A stretch of DNA of 31,102 nt from Scenedesmus sp. ARA3 (Eukaryota; Chlorophyta; Chlorophyceae; Sphaeropleales; Scenedesmaceae). Shown here piece after piece: positions 20,590 through 30,698 of the stretch; position 1 is the stretch's first letter, and every line of letters starts with the position of its first letter. A program made the translations under genes and the position numbers. The notes below the pieces were generated by a model. It was not told the origin of the DNA and searched no databases. It saw only the letters and a program-made list of their open reading frames with translations. Where the stretch lies: the NCBI GenBank assembly GCA_004335835.1, contig RWJK01000876.1:7374-38475 (forward strand), written 5' to 3'.

Positions 20590-23500
20590 GCGCAACATGT
20601 GACCTGCCTCACCCTGCGCCTCGCCGCAGGCCATGGTGCAGGGCAGCAAGTACGTGCGCGTGCACGAGGGTGGGCAGCAGGTGTACCTGGCTCCCATGCT
20701 GAAGCAGCCAGAGGCCGGCCGAGACGGACCTGTGGAGCTGGTGGACTACGCTAGCTTGTGAGTGGGGGCAAAAGTAACATACCAACATGATTTGAAACAC
20801 TAAGGGACAGCTACATGTGTGCATGTACCGGGCGGAGCCTGTGGAGCTGTTGCACTACACAAGCTGGAGTTGGGGCAAAATTACATAGTAACAGATTGCA
20901 AATGTTTGGCACACGGACTAATACACATAGGGAAGCGCTTGAAATCTGGTGGACCATGCTAGTTTGTGAGTTCCGGCAAAGCCGTACAGAAAAAGAGTAT
21001 GAGCCCAACCAGAAAGAAACGTTAACATGTCGTTGTATGTCGGCAGCTTGTGAGTGGGCTGCAGGCACAACGCCGCACTGTTGCATACACATGCATGCTC
21101 CCTGCCGCGCTCAGTTTTGACCCCATGCTAAGTGGTTCGCATGTTCTTGAGTGCAGGGATGCTTTGAGGCTCTTCCTGCTTTCCCTACGCATGCTTAACC
21201 TGCTTTTTCCGTTTGTAATGTGCTCTGCGCAACCCGCCGTTTTATACTGGCAGTAAGCTGTCTCCGGCCGAGGAGGTGTTTGACCGCGTGCATGAGGACC
21301 GGCTGGGAGTGCTCAACTTCCTCAGGCCAGGAGAGCCGCCAGCTTCAGCACTGGCAACAGCGGCCGCCGCAGCAGCCGATGGCGCAGATGCGGACGGCGG
21401 CGCAGCAGCGGCAGAAGGGTTCGGCGGTGGCGCTGCTGCGCGCAAGGTGTGGGATGCAAGCAAGGCGGCACCCAAGCCTGCGCTGAAGCACAGCAGCATA
21501 GGAGGCGCGGTGAGTGTCAATCTGTTTGCAAAGGTTGATTGATGGACCCTTAGGCAGTAGCGGCAGAGTGGCAACATGGAAGAACAACACTGCCTTAAGT
21601 TACTGCTGTGGGGCATTCCACTACTGACCTTTTAGCACTCATGTGGTAGCTTGCGCCTCTGATGTGTTGCTGCTCTACATGCTATGATTTTTCTATGTTG
21701 CAGGCAGCAGCAGCGCCAGCAGCAGCAGCACCGCCACCAGCCGCCACTGGGCTCTGGGATGACGACGACGACTTCCTGGCAGGCGATGACCACGAGGCTC
21801 TTGACTTGGGCTTAGGCATCGGCAATGGCAGCGGTTTTGGGGCTGGCATGGCTGCCGGCGGCTTCGGGGCAGGCATGGGGCTTGCCCTGGGCGCAGGCAT
21901 GGATGCTGGCGCCGCCGTTGCTGCTGCTGCTGCTGCTGACACTGCACCACCCAGCTTCATGCATGACGATGCTGAGGATGGCTTTGAGGATAGCATCGGG
22001 CTGCCTCAAACAGGACCGCTGCAGCCACTGGGGTCGGGGAGCTTCTCACAGCAACAACAGCAGGGTGCGCTAATGCCTCATGGCTCGCTGCAGTACAACG
22101 GCAGCTTGCAAAGTACTGGCAGCTTGCAGCAGGCAGCTGGCGGCTTGCCATTGGTAGGCGCTGGCGGGTCAGGAGATGTGTTGTACAGCCCGACAGTGGC
22201 TGTAGAGCAGCACCGGCAGCCGCCGCAGCAGCATCATGTGCCTGCGCTGGTGTACAGCCCCACAGATGCATCAACAGCTGCACCTCATGCGCCGCTTGGA
22301 GCAGCAGCAGCTGCTGCTGCATTTGCTAGGCACCGGCCTGGTGTGCGGTTTAGTGATGATGGAGCTGCTACATGGCCGCCACCACCACCGCCAGCAGCAA
22401 CAACAACGGGTGTCGCTGTTTCAGGCAGGTACCCTGGCTGCACGCCATCTCCAGCTGACCCGGGAGAGCAGCAGCAGCCGCCGCCAACGCCGCAAGTGCA
22501 GCAGGAGCAACCGCCGCCGCCGCCGCCGCCGCCACCCCCACAGCAGCAACAACAGCAGCAGCAACAGCACCACGGCGGCTCGGTTGTGGCACAGGTGCTT
22601 CAGAAGCGCACCAAGTGCAGCAAGCTGATTCCATCTCTGGGCGGGCTGCTGAATCACATCAACAGCAAGGGCCTGACAGGCATCAAGATTTTCCTGGATG
22701 CATCTATAGCAGAGCAGGGCGACATGGTGAGAACTATGTTACGATGATGTGTGTCACAGGGTGGGATGTTCAACCGCCATGTTGTGCTATTGCTGCTTGC
22801 ATGTAGCGTGTCAGTTGTCCATGTGCTGTCAGTGTGTGATGGGGCTGTTTGACTAAGCAGACATGTTGCCATTGTGGATTGCCTTCTGACTTGGCGGGGA
22901 GGAATTCTTCAGTTCGAACACATGTGCGGTTGCGTCGGTGTTCAGGCTGAAACCGCCGCATGCTCATAAAAGAAACAGGCAACCACCTTGCTATCACACA
23001 ATACTAAACAAACTTATGCCATTTCTGGTACTGCCATTGTTGCTGCCACAATTGTTGCTGCCACAATTGTCAGGGCGAGCGGCTTCGGAAGTTCCTGGTA
23101 GAACGTGGCGCGATCGTGACGCGATTCCAGGACGGTATCCCGCCGCCAGACGAGAAGCACCTGAACATGCATGTCATTGCGCACAGCTACATGCTGCGCC
23201 ACGGGCTGGAGAACACGCAGCTGCGGCTATGCCGCTACCTGGTGGAGGGCATGCACGTGCTGACGGATGAGCTGATGACGAAGCTGGTGGCTGGCGGGGG
23301 ACAGGTGAGGAGCTACTCGGGACTTTATGTTGTGGTAAGGCCGATGGGCATGCTATGTATTTGTACATATATGCGCAGAGGCGGATGGTGCAAGGGTGCG
23401 GGTGAGACCATGTTGCTAGCTGGGGTTGCTGCACTTGTTGTGCTGAATCGAGATGGACCGAGTTGTTTGGGTCACCAGCTGCATATTTCGGTTGGGCTGG

Positions 23501-26002
23501 CACATGCGCATGTGTTCGATCAATGGCATGCCTTTTTGCCTGGCAACATGTAGGCTTGAGAGAGGTGTCAAATGTGTTGTGCATGCGCTTGAGAGGGATT
23601 TCAAATGCGATGTGCAAGAAATGCACATGGAAGATGTCGAATGCGATGTGCAAGACATGCACATGGCAGATGTCGAATGCGCTATGGAAGGCATGCACTT
23701 CAAATACGTTTGAATGTGCTGTGCAAGACATGCACCTGGAAGGTGTCGAATGCGCTGGGGGTTGTGCACTTGGAAGGTGGAAGGTGTTGACAACGCTGCG
23801 CAAGACGCATGCACTGGAAAGATGTCTAGTGCGATGTGAAAGGCATGCACTGAAAAAATGTCCCATGCGATGTGGAACGCATGCACTTAGAAGGTGTCGA
23901 ATGCGCTGTGGAAGACATGCACTTGGAACGTGTCGAATGCAGTTAGGAGGCATGCACTTGGAAAGTGTCGAGTGCGTTGTGCAACGCGTGCACTTGGAAG
24001 ATGCCAAATGCGCTGAGGGAGACATGCACTTGGAAGATGTCAATGCGTTGTGAAAGGCATGCACTTGGAAGGTGTTAGATGCGATGTGCAAGACACGCAT
24101 TGGGAAGACGTCAAACGCATTGGTAAGGCATGCACTCAAAAGGTGTCGAATGCGCCGTGGAAGACGTGCACTTGGAAGAGGTCGAATGTGCTGAGACAAG
24201 CATGCACTGGGAAGATGTTGAATGCGTTGTGGAAGACATGCACTTGCAAGGTGTCTAATGCATTGTGCAAGACATGCGCTGGGAAGATGTCAAATGCGAT
24301 GTGGAAGACATGCACTTGGAAGGTGTCGAATGCGCTGTGGAAGACATGCACTTGAAAGATGTCAAATGTAGTGTTGTGCAAAATGTGTACTTGGAAGGTT
24401 TCAAACGTGTTTCAAACGTGTTGTTGTGGAAGACATGCACTTGGAAGGTGTCAAATGTGTTGTTGTGGAAGACATGCACTTGGAAGATGTCAAATGTGTT
24501 GTTGTGGAAGACATGCACTTGGAAGGTGTCGAATGTGTTTTGGAGGACATGCACTTGCGAGCTGTCGAATGCGCTTTGGAACACATGCACTTCGAAGGTG
24601 TCGAATGCACTTTGGAGGACATGCACTTGGAAGACACCCACTTGGCGATGCGCTCTATCCCAGCTAGGCAGCCAAAGCAGCTCACAGTCAGAGTGCGCGA
24701 TGACCCACGGTGTTGTTGTTGTTGCTGCTCCGGCAGGTGCACCTCACAACAGAAGAGGACACAAAGAGAGCTCAGTTCTTCGCTGAAGGTGAGGTTTGTT
24801 ATTTTTCAGCATGTGACATCACATGTGGTGGACCACAACCACGGATGTACATTGGGCAGGCATACCGGAGTGATCCGTTGTACATCCGCGTGGATCATTT
24901 GAACAATACGTCTGTGCGCTACAACATTTTTAGCGGCAGGAGTTTATTTGGAATGCATGCGTGCCGCATGTGTAGCCGTGCATGCCCGGAATGCATGCAA
25001 GCTAGCGGCAGCCATCAACATCGTGATGCGTATCTGATGGGCACAAAGTGCATCAACAGTCATGCTTTGTGCTCCTTTTCATCACGCTCGCGAAAGGAAA
25101 TGCGATAAGCTCTTGCAACTATCACTTAGAACAGCCCAATGCGCACATGTGAAGCCATGCCTGCACCGGCGGCCTTGGTCTTTTCAACCCGTAGGAGTCA
25201 ACCTGATGTGGGACTCCACCCTGCTTCGAGGCAGCTCCCCCCAGGAGCTTGATGCCCTAGTCAACGCCCTGCGTGCTGCGCGCGCGCGCTTTCACAACGC
25301 GCGGCCAGCGCTGTTCCGGGCATTCGTGCGCAACAGTGATCGCATAGCGGCGCCGCAGCTGGCGCAGCAGTTCAGGGTTTGGGCGGAGGCAGGGCTGGTG
25401 CAGGACTTGCCCCCTACCTACCAGAGCACGCAGAAGAACACCGACCCACCGTTGGTGATCCGGGATGCAGTGAAGGTGAGTCCGTAAAATGTGAAAAGAG
25501 GATGTCTTTAACGTTGTAGCAGGGACATTGCAATGGGCTTGTCGCAAGTATGATGCCACATGTTTTATGCTATGTGGTGGGCATGAGGTCATGTCATATA
25601 TATTACTAGTCGTGGGGCTTTATGCTATCAGGTGGGCACGAGGCCCCTGCAACTGCTATCATGGCTTGTTGCTTGAGCTGTGAATGTATTGCAAGAGTTT
25701 GTCACAATCTGATGTTAATGTGATGATTTGATGTTCTCATGCGGCTTCAAAGTCCTTGTTGTTGCTTCTGCTGCTGCCACCGCTGCTGTTGCTGCTGCTG
25801 CTAGGCGATCCACTTCACAAACATCAAGGAGTTCCCGCTGCGCTACATGGTGGTGGTGGTGCCGGACACCGGCCCCGGCAGCCAGCTCAACCTCGAGGAC
25901 ATTGAGCACACCACGGCAGTGCTGAGATCAGCCGGCAACCAGAAGACGGTTCTGGCTGCGACACGCTCGCAGGCAATCCAGCTGCTGGAGCTGATGCATT
26001 GA
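16697..26002 (+). CDS. Unrecognised 1579-aa protein: Cys-rich N-terminus, Gln/Ala-rich middle, structured C-terminus
   Basis: Twelve exons: 16697-16910, 17085-17177, 17412-19264, 19587-19763, 20001-20234, 20630-20757, 21254-21509, 21704-22726, 23074-23304, 24737-24788, 25195-25475, 25805-26002; 4740 bases, stop TGA, all phases compatible. Residues 9-61 hold Cys pairs (CEIC, CIPC, CPVC, CESC) like a zinc-binding module. Residues about 103-720 are Ala/Gln/Lys/Pro low complexity, including a charged helical run near 520-580. Residues about 765-940 (CKFAISTDSGIID, DVKVELKVGRKLPPLL, YVRVHEGGQQVYLAPMLK) look globular. A Gly-rich acidic linker and poly-Pro/Gln follow, then a conserved-looking region from about 1280 to the end (GIKIFLDASIAE, LRKFLVERGAIVTRF, RYMVVVVPDTG). 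The LRKFLVERGA block is faintly BRCT-like, but I do not assign a family. Lys-rich and Cys modules suggest a nuclear role, an inference. Exon 1 and the exon 6-7 join are the weakest parts. Confidence 0.7.
18661..18843 (+). repeat. Coding Gln/Glu/Lys/Arg repeat in the unknown protein
   Basis: About 60 codons are built from QEKQQ, QEKQR and RQEKQQ blocks, using CAG, AAG and GAG/GAA almost exclusively. The alternating charge pattern predicts a long single helix or coiled coil. It lies inside exon 3 and grew from CAG-type slippage. Confidence 0.9.
20543..20587 (+). repeat. (CTG)15 in intron 5 of the unknown gene
   Basis: Fifteen CTG units, interrupted afterwards by CCG, lie 42 bases before the exon 6 boundary at 20630. 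This is the longest pure triplet tract I found in the window. Confidence 0.95.
20832..21060 (+). repeat. Three degenerate copies of exon 6 3' edge in intron 6 of the unknown gene
   Basis: The exon end (coding PVELVDYAS, donor GTGAGT at 20758) and following GGGGCAAAA recur at about 20836-20885, 20944-20975 and 21041-21060. Donor-equivalent points fall near 20865, 20966 and 21050, spacings of about 107, 101 and 84. The second copy keeps GTGAGT and the third keeps GTGAGTGGG. Confidence 0.7.
23570..24650 (+). repeat. 36-base minisatellite, about 28-29 units, in intron 9 of the unknown gene
   Basis: Unit type: GACATGCACTTGGAAGGTGT then CGAATGCGCTGTGGAA. The TGCAC core recurs at 23622, 23658, 23694 and so on to 24622, mostly 36 apart. 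Some steps of 34, 35, 37 and 45 show indels, and three are 39 where GTTGTT expands. Units alternate GGAAGGTGTCGAATGCG and GGAAGATGTCAAATGCG types. Most of the 1432-base intron is this array. One-base indels break any common reading frame, so it is non-coding. Confidence 0.95.
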
Positions 26003-27398
26003 TAGGGTCAGCGGCGTGTGGGTTGGATGCGGGGCGGCTAGGGGCGGATTTTGTATGCTTGTGGGTGATGCAGCTGTTGGAGCTGGTGGAAGTTGTGATG
26101 CGGTGGCAGCAGCTAGGGCAAGTGGTTGGAGGTGCCCTTAGCTGCTCTCGTGGTAGCAGGGATATGCTTGTCGGCCTTGTAGCTGCTAGAGTTGATTGTG
26201 TGAGGGTGCAGCAGCTAGTGCTCGCTGCTGGCTGCAACAGGGATCATCCGTTGCAGACATGGCAGCAACAACGACAGCACCTTGCAAGTGACTGCAGCCC
26301 GTTTGGGCTGAGAAAGTGAGAGCAGCAACCGCATCAGCAGTAGCAGCAGCAGCAGCAGCAGCAGCAGCAGACTGTGCAAGTGTTACGCTGCAGGTGGTGG
26401 TGGCCCATGCTGGTTGTTGCTGTAGCTGCTGCTTGGGGAACCATGCGCATGGCTACATGGACTGTTGTGACAGCACTGTTGCCTGCAGCGATGGCCACCA
26501 ATGACAGATATATTGTTAAGAGAATGTGGGTCGGGTGCATCCCCACTCTGTTTGCATTCAGAGCTCAGCAGGCAAGGGGTTGGCTTCTTGGCGGCCGCTG
26601 CTTTGCTATATGCTTAATATATGCGTGTTATAATTGACCCTTGCGTATTGTTTGACAGAGGGTTTGTTGTTTGGTGTGTGTAAGCAGTTGAGCGACGCGG
26701 TCTGCCGAATGTGTCCATGGCTCTTTGGTTTGTCGAGCATGTTCATGTGTTTACCTTGGGGTTGTGAACCAGTGCCTGGGGAGTGCCTGGGGTTGTGAAC
26801 CAGTGGCTTTGTATCTGACCGCGTGTCTGTTGCTTTTTCTTGGGATGTTACTAGGGAGGACGTGAGTGAGTGAGTGAGTGACTACCCAGGCAGCTCTGCA
26901 GCTCCTGGGTAAGTTAAGGCTAAGAGGGTGTGTGTGGCCAGGGGCGGCGGCCCTGGGCTCCACACCCTCTACCCGTCCACTTGCGCCCCAGGGCACAAGC
27001 GGGGCGTATCGCTTGCGTGCGCTCATCTAAAGCGTGGTTTTTTGTGGTGGTCTGGTTCGCCGGTACCGTGCTGTCGTTTCTTTGCAGGGTTCGTAGGGAG
27101 GACGAAATCCTACTGACTAGTCACACGCAGGCGAACCTGACTGCATGGGACACAAAGGCGTCGCCTCCACCAGCAACACCTGTTTGCTTCAATGACTAAT
27201 GAACACATGGATATTGTCCAATACATCTGGACGAGTATGGTTTGCCACAATTGGCATAATATGCCTCCAACAGGCTAGTTGAATCAGTTGTGGCTACCCG
27301 GCTAGCATGTGTCAGAGGAGCACGTGATGTGTGAAGCTGTTGTGCACACCACACACAGTAGGCTCAGCTGACGCGTGTTCAGCAGTCATAGAGACATC
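26003..27398. other. Convergent intergenic region
   Basis: About 1.4 kb between the stop codons of the unknown gene (plus) and the modular secreted gene (minus). It contains (CAG)9 at 26344-26370, a TGTAA motif at 26679-26683 that could end the plus-strand transcript, a 31-base tandem duplication (GTTGTGAACCAGTG at 26761 and 26792), a GAGT microsatellite near 26862-26880 and a hairpin at 26884-26910. A short open frame at 26930-27199 has no recognisable product. Confidence 0.5.
26884..26910. other. Imperfect inverted repeat in convergent intergenic region
   Basis: ACCCAGG-C-AGCT at the left pairs with AGCT-CCTGGGT at the right around CTGC, giving an 11-bp stem with a single bulged base. It could form a hairpin in a 3' UTR of either gene; role unknown. 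Confidence 0.5.
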
Positions 27399-30300
27399 TC
27401 AATATGACGCACCTGGATCCGTCACGTAGATAGCATTTGAACATATGCCTCCACAATTCTGACGGGGATCCCCCATGCACGTCATGCTGCACGTGCCGGG
27501 CAGTGTGAAGCTGCTGATGTCATTGCCGCCGAAGCACTGCCGAGAGTATTGCACTCCCGCGTACTTGTAGCCGGCTGCTCTGGCCAGCTGCACACATTTG
27601 TCTATGGTCAAATCCGTATAGTCTCCGAGGTAAGGCATTGGCCTATATTGTGGCATGCCGCAGCGCCCGCCTTCTGGCATCTGTGCTGTGGGCTCCAGGT
27701 AGCAGCCAATGTAGCCGTGTAATGGCGGTGCTGTTGTGGCATTGACTGCAGTTGCAGCACACAACACGTGCGATGCCATCTCAGTGAGCTGGGCCTGAGC
27801 ATGCAGCAGGCTGCTGGCATGCAATCAGCTTCCAAACGCGGGAAGCTCGCGTTAGCTGTCAGCATGAGTAATACTGGCAATGGCTCAAACTTGCCATGCA
27901 ATGCGCCACCATATGCACTAAACTTGCAGCCATGCATACAGCTGTCAACAACTGTAAAATGAAAACTCTCCCTTTACAACTGCACTTACCCACAGCTTGA
28001 GCAGGAGGGCTGACCGCAGCCGACCCAGTCACTCTGTACATTGCATGCGTGCATGCGCCCCCGCACATCTAACCAGGGTTGCCGGAGCAGCAGGCGTCAC
28101 AGGTGCCACGGCCTGTGTATTCGCTTATGTTGTGCGCCCCAAAGCACCCATCACCCCCTTGCACTGCTGCGTATGCGTAGCCAGATGCAGCAGCGAGCTC
28201 AAGGCAAGCTTCCACAGTCATTGTTGAGTGCTGGCCCAGAAGCTGCATTATCTTGTTGTTTGGATCGTACGTGCAGAATGTATCCGGCAAGCAGCCAACA
28301 TAAGATAGCTGCTGGTTGCCTGCGTGCGCAAACAGAACATCATTTTGATGTAACACCACTGACCACATCTGCTGGGGGTTGGTGCAGAAGTGATAAAACT
28401 ACACAGCACACACGGAGTGATCACCATCAGTTGCTTTGGGGGTTGTTCCTTGCAGTGCACGCATCACAACGTTTGGGGTTCCCACTCCCTTGTTGGGTGG
28501 AGTATGTAACATTGCGCAACGCATATCATTGTGAGAGGGAGGGCACACGTGGGTTCCCGCACAACCCTAACCAGAGTGCGTATGCGTCACCAACAGGACA
28601 AACACAAGGCCAGAGAACTGAAAGTGAGAGACTGCATAGCTATGTATCACACACACCCATGGTTCTGCCCTCAGCCGCTCACCGCAGGCGGTCCTGTTGT
28701 CATCTGTTAGGAGGCCGGCAGGGCACTCCATGCAGGGCAGCGTGTTGTTGCCGGGGCTGAACCAGCCGGGCGGGCATGACGCGCCCACTGGCCCGTCAAA
28801 GGTCAAGCTGTAGCCGTGCCCTGGCAGAGTCACTGCACAACAGCCATGCAGCAGCAGCAGCAGCAGCAGCAGCAGCTGCATGCTGGAGTGAGTGGTCGTG
28901 ACGCCACTCCACCATTTGTTTGAACTCGTGTGGGGCTCACTGCTATGTGCGTCAGGGTTCAGTCACAGTTGAAGCTCAACTAGCGGCGCTTGAGCAGAGC
29001 TGCCCTGAGCAGATGCGGCTTGTGGCAGCACTGAGCTGTTCTTACCGCATGAGCCCTGCTGAGAGCTGCCGTTGAGATTGCTTTTGAAAACGTCGTTCCT
29101 GACCAGCCCGGATCCGCAAGCGTCATCCTGTTGTGATTCTGCAAGTGGCAGACCATATGCAATGGTGCATGTAATGATGCATCGCAGTCTGCAAGGAGTA
29201 AGTGCATTATGGCAATGGTTCTGCCTGCGGGCACGGCAGCAGCGCCAGCCCCAAAGCAGACACGTCACCATGCATAGGCAAAAGGCAGTCCAGGTGTTCA
29301 CATTGCATACGTTTTAAGCAACTCAACCCAGTTGCAGATGACTGCAGCAGCTGCTTTGTAGTGACCAGCAGGTGTGCGAGAACTGTGAACTCGGATTCAG
29401 AAAGTGTGCGGCCAGCGTAGCTGACTCAGCCTACCTGGCTTGCAGAAGTAGGACAGTTCTGTAACCTTCCTGATGTACGGGCACACGTCAATCAGCCGTG
29501 AATCCTCAGTCCTGAAAGTACAATTTGAGTGACTGCCACACGTGGACTGCAGCTCTTGCGTGAAGATTGCTGTTAAATCAGCACCAGCACAGTAGCCTCC
29601 AGGGCCTGGGCACACTATAGAGGCTGGCCTGCCAAAGTGAGCTGATGTGATGCTGATGGTGCTGTTTGGAGGGCACTGCAGGGTCTGTAGGGTGCCAGTA
29701 TCATCACATACATGCATGGTGTGGATTGTAGGTGTTTCTGTGCCTTCCGTGCTGTTGATAGGGCTTGGACTGCCTGCATGAAACAACAACATTCCAGCAA
29801 CAGCACGCCGACACTGGTGCGCAGGTGCTTGGCCGCCCAACAGCGCACACTACTGCTGCTGCATGGATCTCATCAGAGGCCACACCTGGTTGTTGAGAAT
29901 GTACGACATGTTGCAGTAGCACACCTGGTTGCCATCATGCATGCGACTGTGCAGAGTAATCTACAGCCCAGATGTCACCATACAAGCGTAGCAGATCACC
30001 ATTTCGTTTAGCAGCCTGGTATACCTTGATAAGCTACCACACAGCACACTGCATACCTTCACATGCAAGGTTGCTGGAGTTCCAACTATATCCCTGCTCG
30101 CAGCTGCAGCTGTAGCCCAGGGAGGGTGCTGCCAGGTCCACGCAAGAGTTGTTGACAGCGTTTGGCGTGCTGGAGCAGTTGTGCGGCTGGCAGGCGTTGA
30201 TGTCTGCAGTCACGCATGATTACAGCAAGCATCGCATGTCTCAAAGCATCAACTACACCAGCAGTACGACTGTTAGTGGCACCACGCAACAAGCCTTGCA

Positions 30301-30698
30301 ACAGCACAACGCACAGCATGCCGCCTGCTGCTGCTCGCATGCCCCCACACCAACTGAGGCAGAGTATGTTTGTCAGATTGTGGTTGCTGATGCTGTGACA
30401 GTTGCTTGGGGAGGCCAGCTGTCACAGCACAGTGTGCTGCAACTCTACTTGACTGGAAGTGTATGTAACCACAGTGTCTGACAATGGCTCTAACTTAGGC
30501 TCTAACTTGGATTGAATCCAAGTAGGCTGATTGCCCTTGACTACTGACACACCTTCACAGCTGCCGCTGCTGCTGTCCCACTCCCAGCCACTGGAGCAGT
30601 TGCAGGCATACCCCAGGGAGGGTGGCGGCAGGTCTGTGCACGCTCGCTGACAGCATTGGCGTGGCTGTTGCAGGGGCTGGCCAGGCAGGCATCCAGGT
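27399..30698 (-). CDS. Modular extracellular protein: EGF, EGF, SUEL lectin, Cys-rich, WSC, WSC; 5' end missing, two lesions
   Basis: Minus-strand exons: 30698-30553, 30203-30057, 29773-29435, 29138-29046, 28832-28683, 28319-27990, 27745-27399. All internal exons begin and end in phase 1, one domain per exon, typical of exon-shuffled secreted proteins. Domains: two calcium-binding-type EGF modules (DLDAC, DINACQPHNCSS, SLGYSCSCEQGYSW); a SUEL galactose/rhamnose-binding lectin (LQCPPNSTISITSAHFGR); a linker (ESQQDDACGSG); a GCC2/GCC3-type Cys repeat (CPPGWFSPGNNTLPCMECPA); and two WSC carbohydrate-binding modules (YVGCLPDTFC, YIGCYLEP). Likely secreted or cell-surface sugar binding. Two faults: the first EGF exon is 146 bases against 147 in its sister, shifting frame near 30640-30650; and WSC 1 has TAG at 28071-28069 where the family continues MCGG and YRVTGSA. 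The end is either the TGA at 27399 or a further spliced exon. It may be a pseudogene or contain sequencing errors. Confidence 0.75.
28849..28875 (-). repeat. (CAG)9, read as poly-Leu on the minus strand
   Basis: On the minus strand the tract gives CTG codons after ATG CAG at 28881, coding M-Q-L9-H-G-C-C-A directly in frame with the Cys-rich/WSC exons. It could act as a signal peptide from an internal start, or be chance intron sequence upstream of the acceptor at 28833. Confidence 0.6.

Noticed and set aside
23174..24199. A 341-codon minus-strand open frame, with similar plus-strand frames, across the intron 9 array
   Set aside because: The 12-residue periodicity is the direct result of a 36-base repeat; one-base indels break the frame between units and nothing else supports coding.
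26930..27199. A short plus-strand open frame with a hydrophobic stretch
   Set aside because: No homology I recognise, no splice support, and it lies in the expected 3' flanks of two convergent genes.
28069..28071. TAG read as glutamine (altered nuclear code as in some green seaweeds)
   Set aside because: The G-patch gene ends with TAG at a sensible place and ARGJ with TAA, and no other in-frame TAG or TAA appears in the well-supported exons.
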